Below are positions 34,332-42,873 of a stretch of DNA of 64,000 nt, one piece after another; positions within the stretch are counted from its first letter, which is position 1, and each line of letters opens with the position of its first letter. The notes beneath the pieces were generated by a model. That model had not been told where the DNA came from. It was given only the letters and a program-made list of their open reading frames with translations, and did no database searches. Source of the stretch: CSSed11-175R1 sp041685735. GTDB taxonomy: Bacteria; Actinomycetota; Nitriliruptoria; Nitriliruptorales; Nitriliruptoraceae. The position numbers were made by a program, and so were the translations under genes. The stretch lies in contig JAWLFE010000011.1 in assembly GCA_041685735.1 (NCBI GenBank), positions 1 through 64,000 of the forward strand, in the 5' to 3' direction.

Positions 34332-35549
34332 GTGCTCAACGCCCTCCGTGCCCACGCCTCGCATCCCTGGATCATCGCGGTCGTGTTCGTTGCGATCGTG
34401 GCGATGCTGGCGGTCGTGCCGACCGAAGCGGGAGCCGACGAGCAGCTCGAGGAGATCCGCGAACAGCTCTCGGAGGCGCAGCAACGGCAGGTCGAGGTCC
34501 AGGAGCGCATCGAGAACAACCAGCGGCAGCTCGAGGAGCTGCTCGGGCGGATCGCGGGGCTCGAGGACGAGGTCGCCGAGCTCGAGCGCGAGGTCGCCGG
34601 GCACGAGCGCAACATGCGCGAGTTGGATGCCCTGGTGAGTTTCCGGGTGCGTGAGGCGTACAAGCACGGTGCCTCGATGGACCCGATGTCGGTGCTGCTC
34701 AGCGGTGAGGATGCGTCGAGCGCGCTGGCCATGGCCAGCACGGTCCAACGCCTGGTCGCCGGCGACCGGATCCGCACGGAGGACCTGGCCGCCGCCCGCG
34801 TGCGCACACGCGCCTCAGCCGACCTGCTGGAGACCCGTGCCGAGGAACTGCGTACCGCCGAAGAGGACTTCGAGCAGGTCGCCCAGTCGCTCACGGCGGA
34901 CCTGGAGTCCCTCCAGGAGCTGGAGGAGGATCTGACCGATCAGGAACGCGCCGAGGTGGCCCGGATCGAGCGGGAACGGCGCGAGCGTGAGGAGCGGGAA
35001 CGTCGGGAACGCGAGGCACGCGAAGCCCGCGAGGCGGCGGCCCGCGCCGCGCGTGAGAGCGCGAACGACACCAGCAGCGGTGGCAGCTCCGGCGGCGGAG
35101 GCTCTGGCTCCACGACCTCAGCCACCTCCTCGCCGGCTCCGACCGGTAGCGGCGGGATGGCCTGCCCGCTGGATCAGCCACGGCACTTCATCGACAGCTG
35201 GGGGTTCGCCCGGTCGGGTGGTCGCTCGCACCGGGGCACCGACATCATGGGCCCGCACGGCATCCCGGTCCGGGCGATCACCGACGGCACCTGGCACCAC
35301 CAGCGGGTGGGCCGCAACGCCGGGGTCTGGGGCATCCTGCGGGGCAGCAACGGCGACCACTACTGGTACCTGCACCTGACCACCCACACCGTGTCCAACG
35401 GTGCGCGCGTCACTGCCGGCCAGCAGATCGCGACCAACGGCTCCACGGGCAACGCCCATCCGAGCGCGCCACACATCCACTTCGAGCTGCACCCGGGTGG
35501 GGGGTCCGCCGTCAACCCGTACCGCCTGCTGCGCAGCGCCTGCGGGTGA
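34332..35549 (+). CDS. Coiled-coil M23 peptidase domain protein (EnvC/RipC-like)
   Basis: 405 residues from GTG 34332. Signal peptide or anchor (HPWIIAVVFVAIVAMLAVV...GADE) is followed by about 200 residues of heptad-rich coiled coil, an Arg/Glu stretch (ERERREREERERR), a Gly/Ser linker and a C-terminal LytM domain (H-x3-D in HRGTDI, HxH in HIHFEL). This is the layout of EnvC/RipC-type hydrolases or hydrolase activators that work with FtsEX at division. The metal ligands look complete, so it may be active. A false second copy of its first codons precedes the N-gap. Confidence 0.88.
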   Translation: MLNALRAHASHPWIIAVVFVAIVAMLAVVPTEAGADEQLEEIREQLSEAQQRQVEVQERIENNQRQLEELLGRIAGLEDEVAELEREVAGHERNMRELDALVSFRVREAYKHGASMDPMSVLLSGEDASSALAMASTVQRLVAGDRIRTEDLAAARVRTRASADLLETRAEELRTAEEDFEQVAQSLTADLESLQELEEDLTDQERAEVARIERERREREERERREREAREAREAAARAARESANDTSSGGSSGGGGSGSTTSATSSPAPTGSGGMACPLDQPRHFIDSWGFARSGGRSHRGTDIMGPHGIPVRAITDGTWHHQRVGRNAGVWGILRGSNGDHYWYLHLTTHTVSNGARVTAGQQIATNGSTGNAHPSAPHIHFELHPGGGSAVNPYRLLRSACG

Positions 35550-35690
35550 CGTCACCGGGTGCCGGATCCGCCCGGCAGACGCGGTACGTTCGACAGCCCA
35601 CGGGCCGGGCGTGCACGGACCGTGGGCACGGGGATCGGTGGCGCGCCTCCAGATGACGCGAAGTCAAGGTGACTCGAAGGGAACGACGAT

Positions 35691-37592
35691 ATGGCCAGCG
35701 ACGTCGGCACGGACGTAGCCGAACGGACCCACGTCCAACTCTCCAACGCGGTCGTGCGCTTCGCCGGGGACTCCGGCGACGGGATGCAGCTCGCGGGTGA
35801 CCAGTTCACCAACCAGACCGCCATCGCCGGCAACGACCTCGCGACCCTGCCGGATTTCCCGGCCGAGATCCGGGCCCCCGCCGGCACGCTCGCCGGGGTG
35901 AGTTCGTTCCAGCTGCACTTCTCCGACCAGGACATCCACACGCCGGGTGACGCGCCCGACGTGCTGGTGGCGATGAACCCGGCGGCGCTGCAGAAGCACC
36001 TCGGTGCCCTGAAGTCCGGCGGCACGCTGATCATCAACACCGATGCGTTCTCGAGCCGCAACCTGACCAAGGCCGGCTACGACGAGGATCCCCGTGAGGA
36101 CGGGAGTCTGACCGACTACCAGCTCCACGAGGTCGATCTGACGACGCTGACGCTGCGGGCCCTCGAGGGCCACATCGAACGCGGCGAGCTCAACAAGAAG
36201 GAGGCCGAGCGCTGCAAGAACATGCTGGCGCTCGGGCTCGTGTCGTGGATGTTCTCCCGCCCGATCGAGGAGACCGAGTCCTGGCTCGAGACCAAGTTCG
36301 CCAAGAAGCCTGAGGTCGCCGACGCCAACGTCACGGCCCTGCGGGCCGGCTGGAACTTCGGTGAGACCACCGAGGCGTTCGTCTTCACCTACGAGGTCAA
36401 GGCCGCCAAGCTGCCCCCGGGTCGCTACCGCAACATCACCGGCAACCAGGCGCTGTCGTACGGGCTGGTGGCCGCCAGCGTGCGGTCCAAGCTGCCGCTG
36501 TTCTGCGGCTCGTACCCGATCACACCCGCCTCCGACATCCTGCACGAGCTCGCGCAGCTCAAGCGGTTCAACGTCAACACCTTCCAGGCCGAGGACGAGA
36601 TCGCCGCCATCGGGTCGGTGATCGGCGCGGCCTTCGGCGGCTCGTTGGCCGTGACCGCGTCGTCGGGACCGGGGATCGCGCTGAAGGCCGAGGCGATGGG
36701 TCTGGCGATGATCACCGAGCTGCCCTGCCTGATCGTCAACGTGCAGCGTGGTGGTCCCTCGACGGGTCTGCCGACCAAGACGGAGCAGTCCGATCTGTTC
36801 CAGGTCATGTTCGGACGCAACGGGGAAGCGCCGATCCCGGTCGTGGCCGCCAGTTCCCCCGCGGACTGTTTCCACGCCGCGATCGAAGCCGCGCGCATCG
36901 CCCTGACCTACCGCACGCCGGTGGTCCTGCTGTCGGACGGCTACCTCGCGAACTCCGCAGAGCCGTGGCGGCTACCGGAGGTCGACGACCTGCCCGACCT
37001 GTCCGCGGACTTCAGCTTCGCCACGGAGCCCAACACCCCGGACGGCGACTTCCTGCCCTACCTGCGTGACCCGGAGACGCTCGCGCGTCCGTGGGCACTG
37101 CCCGGCACCGCCGGACTCGAACACCGCATCGGTGGTATCGAGAAGGAGGACGGCAGCGGGCACATCAGCTACGACCCGGCCAACCACCACCGCATGGCCG
37201 AGTTGCGCTACGAGCGCATGGACAGGATCGCGGAGGGGTTGCCACCGCTCGAGGTGGAGGATCCGTCCGGCGAGGCCGACGTGCTCGTCATCGGCTGGGG
37301 GTCGACCGAGGGGCCGATCCGCGCGGCGTGCCACGATCTGCGCGCCCGGGGCCGCAACGTCGCCCGGGTACACGTGCGCCACCTGATGCCGCTCCCACTG
37401 GACCTCCCGGACCTGCTGCGGTCCTACGGGACGGTGATCCTGCCCGAGAACAACATGGGGCAACTCGCGATGCTGCTGCGTGCCAAGACCCTGGTCGACA
37501 TCAAGCCCTACAACCGGGTGACCGGGCAACCGTTCTCGGCCACCGAACTGATCGATGTCATCGAGACCCTCGGATGGGGGGAGTCGGCGTGA
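35691..37592 (+). CDS. korA: 2-oxoacid:ferredoxin oxidoreductase, alpha (fused gamma-alpha) subunit
   Basis: 633 residues. The first 200 residues are the gamma domain (VRFAGDSGDGMQLAGDQF; GTLAGVSSFQLHF), fused to the alpha part with the pyrimidine domain (GNQALSYGLVAASV; YPITPASDILHELA; EDEIAAIGSVIGAAFGG) and GPGIALKAEAMGLA. The C-terminal transketolase domain has VIGWGSTEGPIRAA and VHVRHLMPLP. With KorB it oxidises 2-oxoglutarate (or another 2-oxoacid) to the CoA ester, reducing ferredoxin. In actinobacteria this KorAB type works as an alternative to 2-oxoglutarate dehydrogenase. Stop overlaps korB start by four bases. Confidence 0.93.
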   Translation: MASDVGTDVAERTHVQLSNAVVRFAGDSGDGMQLAGDQFTNQTAIAGNDLATLPDFPAEIRAPAGTLAGVSSFQLHFSDQDIHTPGDAPDVLVAMNPAALQKHLGALKSGGTLIINTDAFSSRNLTKAGYDEDPREDGSLTDYQLHEVDLTTLTLRALEGHIERGELNKKEAERCKNMLALGLVSWMFSRPIEETESWLETKFAKKPEVADANVTALRAGWNFGETTEAFVFTYEVKAAKLPPGRYRNITGNQALSYGLVAASVRSKLPLFCGSYPITPASDILHELAQLKRFNVNTFQAEDEIAAIGSVIGAAFGGSLAVTASSGPGIALKAEAMGLAMITELPCLIVNVQRGGPSTGLPTKTEQSDLFQVMFGRNGEAPIPVVAASSPADCFHAAIEAARIALTYRTPVVLLSDGYLANSAEPWRLPEVDDLPDLSADFSFATEPNTPDGDFLPYLRDPETLARPWALPGTAGLEHRIGGIEKEDGSGHISYDPANHHRMAELRYERMDRIAEGLPPLEVEDPSGEADVLVIGWGSTEGPIRAACHDLRARGRNVARVHVRHLMPLPLDLPDLLRSYGTVILPENNMGQLAMLLRAKTLVDIKPYNRVTGQPFSATELIDVIETLGWGESA

Positions 37593-38608
37593 CCACCAAC
37601 GACAGCAAGCTGACCAAGAAGGACTTCACCTCGGACCGCGAGGTGCGCTGGTGCCCGGGGTGCGGCGACTACGCGATCCTGGCGACCGTGCAGACCCTGC
37701 TGCCCGAGCTCGGGGCGACCCCGGCGTCCACCGCGTTCATCTCCGGGATCGGCTGTTCGTCGCGGTTCCCGTACTACATGGACACCTACGGGTTCCACAC
37801 GATCCACGGTCGTGCCCCGGCGGTGGCGACGGGACTGGCGATCACACGGCCCGACCTGGACGTCTGGGTCGTGACCGGTGACGGCGACGGGCTGTCCATC
37901 GGGGGCAACCACCTGATCCATGCGCTGCGCCGCAACGTCAACCTCAAGATCCTGTTGTTCAACAACGAGATCTACGGGTTGACCAAGGGGCAGTACTCGC
38001 CGACCTCGCCGTTGGGATCGGTCAAGAAATCGACCCCCATGGGTTCGATCGACCGACCGTTGAACCCCGTGAGCCTGGCGCTGGGAGCCGAAGCGACGTT
38101 CGTCGCCCGCAGCATCGACACCGATCGCAAGCACCTCTCATCGGTGCTCGAGGCGGCCTACAACCACCCCGGCGCTGCGTTCGTCGAGATCTACCAGAAC
38201 TGCAACGTCTTCAACGATGGTGCGTTCATGGCGATCAAGGACAAGGATCAGAAGGACCACAACCAGATCCGCCTGACCGCGGGCGAGCCGATCACGTTCG
38301 GGCCCGACGGCGAGCACGCGGTGGTCGCTCGTGGGGACGGCTCGATGAAGATCGTGCCGACCGAGAAGGCGGGCGATCGCGTGGTGATCCACGATCCGAA
38401 CAAGCTCGAGCCGACCACGGCGTTCGCGTTGGCACGGCTGTCGCACAACCCGACCGGTCCAACCCCCATCGGGATCTTCCGGGACGTGGAACGGCCGGTC
38501 TACGACCAGGTCTCGCGCGAGCAGGTGGAGCAGGCGCGTGCGGACCAGGGTGAGGGGTCGCTCGAGCAGCTGCTCGGTTCCGGCAACGTCTGGGACGTCG
38601 TGGGCTGA
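37589..38608 (+). CDS. korB: 2-oxoacid:ferredoxin oxidoreductase, beta subunit
   Basis: 339 residues from GTG overlapping the korA stop (GTGA). TPP and cluster features are RWCPGCGDYAIL (CxxC), FISGIGCSSRFPYY, HGRAPAVATGLA and VVTGDGDGLSIGGNHLIHALRRN; NNEIYGLTKGQYSPTSP binds pyrophosphate-Mg. The subunit carries TPP and one 4Fe-4S cluster (CPGC, Cys in GIGCSS and a later Cys in YQNCNVF). No ferredoxin gene is adjacent. Confidence 0.94.
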   Translation: MTTNDSKLTKKDFTSDREVRWCPGCGDYAILATVQTLLPELGATPASTAFISGIGCSSRFPYYMDTYGFHTIHGRAPAVATGLAITRPDLDVWVVTGDGDGLSIGGNHLIHALRRNVNLKILLFNNEIYGLTKGQYSPTSPLGSVKKSTPMGSIDRPLNPVSLALGAEATFVARSIDTDRKHLSSVLEAAYNHPGAAFVEIYQNCNVFNDGAFMAIKDKDQKDHNQIRLTAGEPITFGPDGEHAVVARGDGSMKIVPTEKAGDRVVIHDPNKLEPTTAFALARLSHNPTGPTPIGIFRDVERPVYDQVSREQVEQARADQGEGSLEQLLGSGNVWDVVG

Positions 38609-38613
38609 ACCGG

Positions 38614-39603
38614 ATGGTGGATCTGCCGCTGGACACCCCTGCGCGGCAGCGGCTGGCCACCGATCTGCTCGGGTGGGGAGCGCCCCGGCCGCGGATCGAC
38701 CCCCAGGTGGTCGCGGACCTGCGTGAGCAGCTCGAGGCCGGCCTCGGCGCCATCGGCGACGACCTCGGTGAGGTCGCCGCCGCTCAGCGTGGGGGCCACC
38801 TGCTCGTCACCAAGACCAAGCTGGATCGGCTGGTCTGCGACGGGCTCCAGCTCGACGCGGCGCCGTTCGAACACACCCACGCCAGCGTCCGGGGGATCCT
38901 CGGGCACGCGGTGGTCGAACACGACCTCGATGCGGGTCGGACCGACCCGACGCCACAGGTCGTCGAGGTGGTCTGGCAGGCCGAGGCCAGCCGCCGTCCC
39001 GGCGACCCGTCGTCGCTGTCCGCGTGGATGAACCGGCTGTCACCGGACGAGGCGCAGCACCTCCGCGACGAACTCGCTGACCTGCTGGAGGGCTTCCGGG
39101 AGGTGTGGCCACCCCTGCCGGCCGAGCGGGTGCGCATCCGGACCGAGCGGGCCATCGGGGTCTCGGTGGCCGGCGGACGCGTGCGGTTGTTCGGACGACC
39201 GGACCTCATCATCGAGAGCCGCCATCACGATGATCGGGCGCGGACGCTGGTCGTCGATCTGAAGACCGGACGGCCTCGCTCCGAGCACGATCGGCACGAG
39301 CTGCGCTTCTACGCGCTGCTCGTCACCCTCTCCCGGGGACGGCCGCCCTTCCGGTGGGCCACCTACTACGTGACGGAAGGCCGCCATGAGGCGGAGGACC
39401 ACCGTCCGGAGGTCCTGGAGGCGACCGCCCGACGGGTCATCGATGGCGTGCGGCAACTGGTGCGCCTGGGTGTCCGCGACCCGGAGGATGAGCGGGACCT
39501 GCGGCTGCGCGGTGGGAGCTGGTGCTTCATGTGCCTGCGCGAACCCCACTGCGAGGTGGCGGCGGAGGCACGAGCGGCGCACGCGATGGACGAGCTCGGT
39601 TGA
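38614..39603 (+). CDS. Stand-alone Fe-S PD-(D/E)XK nuclease (AddB/Cas4-like)
   Basis: 329 residues starting six bases after korB stops. The nuclease core is seen in GRPDLIIESR (motif II Asp) and VVDLKTGRP (D-x-K type), then ELRFYALL (QxxxY-like helix, here ExxxY). Cysteines fit a 4Fe-4S clamp as in AddB, RecB-type Csm and Cas4: one near the N-terminus (LVCDG, Cys75) and C-x2-C-x5-C at the end (WCFMCLREPHC). No helicase, CRISPR or addA is adjacent. Role in DNA repair is inferred; physical linkage to korAB gives no functional hint. Confidence 0.75.
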   Translation: MVDLPLDTPARQRLATDLLGWGAPRPRIDPQVVADLREQLEAGLGAIGDDLGEVAAAQRGGHLLVTKTKLDRLVCDGLQLDAAPFEHTHASVRGILGHAVVEHDLDAGRTDPTPQVVEVVWQAEASRRPGDPSSLSAWMNRLSPDEAQHLRDELADLLEGFREVWPPLPAERVRIRTERAIGVSVAGGRVRLFGRPDLIIESRHHDDRARTLVVDLKTGRPRSEHDRHELRFYALLVTLSRGRPPFRWATYYVTEGRHEAEDHRPEVLEATARRVIDGVRQLVRLGVRDPEDERDLRLRGGSWCFMCLREPHCEVAAEARAAHAMDELG

Positions 39604-39627
39604 CCAGCGGTCGTGACGAGCGGGGGA

Positions 39628-40113
39628 TCAGTCCCGGTCAGGGAGGTTCTCGGGGAGGATCGGCCCGGTCTCCTGCGGCTGCATCCGGGCGGAGAAGTCC
39701 CAGCTCGACAGCCGGAGCTCATCGATGCGGATCGCGACCTCGTCGTCCGCGTTGCGCGCCAGCAGCCCGGCGAGGTCGTCGTTGACCGGGTCGAGGTAGC
39801 GGGCCAAGAGCGCATCCAGCGTCGTCCGGCCGTGTCCCGGGATCACCGTGGCACGACCGGTGCCCCGGACCCCGCGGTAGGGCGGGATATCCGGACCGAC
39901 CTCGATCCCGACGCGCGGATCGGCGCTGATGTGCTCCACGACATCGGCGTCCGCGCGGGTCGCGCACCAGAGCGCACCGTGATCGACGCGGTACCACAGC
40001 GACACGACGAGCGGCCCGCGTGGCGCCAGCACGGCCAGACGGACGGGGATCCTGGCGCCCCGGAGCCAGTGCACGACCTGCGGCTCGTCCCACGGGCCTC
40101 CGACGAGCTTCAC
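39628..40113 (-). CDS. Pyridoxamine-5'-phosphate-oxidase-like flavoprotein
   Basis: 161 residues from GTG with GGGAGG five bases upstream. Split-barrel pattern: RIPVRLAVLAPRGPLVVSLWYR, ALWCATRADADVVEHISADPRVGIEV, then VRGTGRATVI and a helical tail with LSSWDFSARM. FMN- or F420-binding PPOX-class proteins of unknown substrate have this form. It is convergent with the nuclease gene. Confidence 0.78.
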   Translation of the reverse strand: MKLVGGPWDEPQVVHWLRGARIPVRLAVLAPRGPLVVSLWYRVDHGALWCATRADADVVEHISADPRVGIEVGPDIPPYRGVRGTGRATVIPGHGRTTLDALLARYLDPVNDDLAGLLARNADDEVAIRIDELRLSSWDFSARMQPQETGPILPENLPDRD

Positions 40114-40217
40114 ACGGTCCTCCCTGTTCGGCGCCGCGCGGCGTGCATGTCATCCGTCCGGGTCCGCCGCGCCACGAGTCTGCCGTGCCCCGCGCCGTGT
40201 CGCACCCACCGGGCATC

Positions 40218-40826
40218 ATGACACCCATGGACACCACACGAGCTGCCACACCATCCACCCTGCCACCGCGTGCGTTCCGGACGCCGGTCCGGGGGCACGC
40301 CTTCGCGCCACGACCGCCGGGCACGACCGGCCCCGTGCCGGGACAGCTGGCCCGGTTGATCCGGGAGCCTGGCAACCCGGCCGACCCGTACGCGGTCGGC
40401 GTGTGGGTCGCTGACGGCGGCGGCCGGTGGCGGATCGGCTACCTCGACCGGGGCGTGGCCGTCCGTCTCGCACCGCGGCTCGACGACGGTGCTGAGGTGG
40501 CGGTCAAGATCGAGGGATGGACGACGGAGCCCGAGGGACGCTGGCGGCGGCCGGTGGTGGTCGTCGTGCCGAGCGAGGCGGCCACACCGACCCACGGGCC
40601 CGCCACCGAGGGCACCCGTGAGCACCGGGATGGCCGACGCACCCAGGGCCTCTGGGGTCGACCTCCGGGTGTGGTGCGCCGGGTGGTGCGGCCGGCCGGT
40701 CAGGCTTCGGTGTCCGCGTCGTCGGATCCCGCGTCGTCGGATCCCTCCTCCTCGGGCTCCGGGTCAGGCTCCGGTGTCGGACGGGACCGCGTCCCGACCT
40801 CCACGATGCGGTCCTGCGGCACGTAG
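40218..40826 (+). CDS. HIRAN domain protein
   Basis: Up to 202 residues. TPVRGHAFAPR, LARLIREPGNPADPYAVGVWV and GYLDRGVAVRLAPRL match the HIRAN fold (strand, REPxNPxDxxAV, GYLxR), a domain that recognises single-stranded DNA ends in HLTF/Rad5. Here it is alone. The last 42 codons (Ser/Asp-rich) overlap antisense with the end of the VanW gene; the HIRAN domain itself ends before that. Start ATG 40218 or 40227. Confidence 0.7.
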   Translation: MTPMDTTRAATPSTLPPRAFRTPVRGHAFAPRPPGTTGPVPGQLARLIREPGNPADPYAVGVWVADGGGRWRIGYLDRGVAVRLAPRLDDGAEVAVKIEGWTTEPEGRWRRPVVVVVPSEAATPTHGPATEGTREHRDGRRTQGLWGRPPGVVRRVVRPAGQASVSASSDPASSDPSSSGSGSGSGVGRDRVPTSTMRSCGT

Positions 40827-42571
40827 ACCGTCCGGATGGTCTCGGTCACGGTGTCGCCGTCGAGCATCTCGATCGTGCGCACGACCCGGACCGTGAAACC
40901 TCCGAAACCGCTCTGGACGACCCGCTCCTGATCCTCGAACAACTCGTTGGTGGTTCGGCGTTCCTCGTCGGGCGTCGTGCGGTTGGTCGGCGAACCGTGT
41001 GACGCGCTGACCGCTGAGGCGATCGGTTGTCCGTACAGCGACACCGTGATCGACCCCGGCGTGTAGGTGGTCTTGATGATGATCGCGCCGTCGGTGTTGT
41101 TGGTGTACTTCACGTCGAGTTCGGGGAAGTTGAGGGTCGCCTCACGCCCCATCGGGTAGCGCGAGAAGTACCACGAGTGCGCCTTCCACTGGTCGATCTG
41201 GATACCGGCGAAGAACGCGGCGTTGTAGGTCGTGGTCCCGAACTGGGAGGTGCCGCCGCCGCAGGTGTCGGTCAGTTCGCCGCGCACGATCGTGCCGGCG
41301 GGTCGGTACCCGCGCTCGCAGGTCCGCCGCCCGGACGTCTCGTTGATGGAGAACTGCTCCCCGGGCAGCGTGACCACGTGGTCGACCTCGTCGGCGAGCT
41401 TCTGGATGTTGACCACGCGAGCCTGGCCGGACGGGTGGTAGGTCGTGAACGTGCCGAGCAGGTGGGTCGGGCGCAACTCCTCGGCACGTTGCGTCGAGAA
41501 GTCGGCCTCGATCGTCTCCAGGCGCAGGTCGCCGCCGCGATCCCCGGCGCGCAGCAACTCGGTGAGCTGTTCCGCGGCCAGCTCGGGGTCGAAGCGGGTG
41601 CCGTCCTGCCCGGGTTCCACCTCGATGTCGGCACTGACGGGCTCGAAGGTGGCCGAGCCCTGGCTGTCGAAGGTGACCGGCGGCGCACGGTCGACCAGGT
41701 AGCGGGCGTCGCGCGACTCCTGCTCGAAACGGGCCGCGTCCTCCTCCGACACGACGTCGGACAGGGCCTCGGCGGTGACCACCAACTCCAGGGTGGCGCC
41801 GGTGGACGTGGGTCGCTCGATCACCTCGATGATGGTGGCCAGGTCACGGGGAGCGAGCTCGAGCACCTCGTCCCCGGAGCTCAGCGTCAGGCTGTCCGCG
41901 ACGGCGCGTTCCACCTGGGCGGCGACGGCCTGGACGTCCTCATCGGGGACCCGTTGCGGTTCGGTGTCGGCGGGCAGGACGAGTTCATCGGACCCGGAGG
42001 AGAGCATCGCGTCGATCAGAGCCTCTGCGGTCTCGGATCGGCGGACCTCGACGAAGCCCGTCGGCATGACGACCTCGACCTCGAGGCTGTCGGGGTCGAC
42101 CGTGACCGATCCGGACGTGATCTCACGATCGAGGTCGGCCGCCAGGTCGTCGACCCAGGCGGTGACCTCAGCGGGGTCGTAGTCGTCGATCAGGGAGATG
42201 TCGCGCGTGGTCCGCAGGCTCCGGATCCGTTCGAGGACGTCGCCGGGCAGGCCCTGACGGCCCCGTCCGAGGGCCGCTGCGGTCGTCGCGTCCACGTCGA
42301 TGGTGTAGCCGACGTCCTCGGGCGCGACCTCGATGGTCCGGTCCTCGAACGTGAAGGCGACGGGATCCGTGCGCCGGGTGTCGGCGAGTGGCGTGATCGT
42401 CTCACGGAGCTCGCCCGCTGCCATCCCGGACACGTCGGTACCGGCGACCGTGGTGTTGGGTAGCACCTGGCCGGCCTGGATGCCCCAGAGCACCGCCAGC
42501 CCGATCAACGCGAGGGCGAGCAGCCCCCCGATCGCGTAGCCGCTGTAGATGAGGGCACGACGTTTCGTCAT
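40700..42571 (-). CDS. VanW family protein with YoaR-like domains and C-terminal G5-like domain
   Basis: 623 residues. One N-terminal membrane helix (ALIYSGYAIGGLLALALIGL) and an extracellular remainder: two putative peptidoglycan-binding (PG_binding_4/YoaR) repeats, then the VanW domain (FTTYHPSGQARVVNIQ, GEQFSINETSGRR, CGGGTSQFGTTTYNAAFFAG, SRYPMGREATLNFP), a G5-like strand region (VVRTIEMLDGDTV) and an acidic Asp/Glu/Ser tail. VanW proteins are found in cell-wall and glycopeptide-resistance contexts but their activity is unknown. Confidence 0.88.
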   Translation of the reverse strand: MTKRRALIYSGYAIGGLLALALIGLAVLWGIQAGQVLPNTTVAGTDVSGMAAGELRETITPLADTRRTDPVAFTFEDRTIEVAPEDVGYTIDVDATTAAALGRGRQGLPGDVLERIRSLRTTRDISLIDDYDPAEVTAWVDDLAADLDREITSGSVTVDPDSLEVEVVMPTGFVEVRRSETAEALIDAMLSSGSDELVLPADTEPQRVPDEDVQAVAAQVERAVADSLTLSSGDEVLELAPRDLATIIEVIERPTSTGATLELVVTAEALSDVVSEEDAARFEQESRDARYLVDRAPPVTFDSQGSATFEPVSADIEVEPGQDGTRFDPELAAEQLTELLRAGDRGGDLRLETIEADFSTQRAEELRPTHLLGTFTTYHPSGQARVVNIQKLADEVDHVVTLPGEQFSINETSGRRTCERGYRPAGTIVRGELTDTCGGGTSQFGTTTYNAAFFAGIQIDQWKAHSWYFSRYPMGREATLNFPELDVKYTNNTDGAIIIKTTYTPGSITVSLYGQPIASAVSASHGSPTNRTTPDEERRTTNELFEDQERVVQSGFGGFTVRVVRTIEMLDGDTVTETIRTVYVPQDRIVEVGTRSRPTPEPDPEPEEEGSDDAGSDDADTEA

Positions 42572-42873
42572 CGTCTCAAGATCCCCTCGAACGTCGTTCG
42601 TGCGCAAGCCGTGCCTGCTGGTGCCTGGACGCAGGCCGCTGGCAGACGACCCCGCAGACCAGGAGCGTACCAACGGGGTGGGCGAGCCCCCTGTCACCAT
42701 CCCCATGGCGCGCGCCCTGCGAGCCTGGACCAGGCCGGGGCTGGTAGCGTTCCGGAGCCACGCATGGCGCCGGCGCTGCCGGCCATCCCCTGGACCTCCT
42801 CCGGGGGCCTGCTCCGGGCGACGCGCCCCCGCGCCCCCGGACGACCGCTCGATGACTCCCGGATCACGGAGGT

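Noticed and set aside
34093..34390. A biological 99-bp duplication around the N-gap
   Set aside because: Exact identity ending at the gap edges is the signature of overlapping contigs.
38614..39603. Cas4 as part of a CRISPR system
   Set aside because: No CRISPR array or other cas gene in the window.
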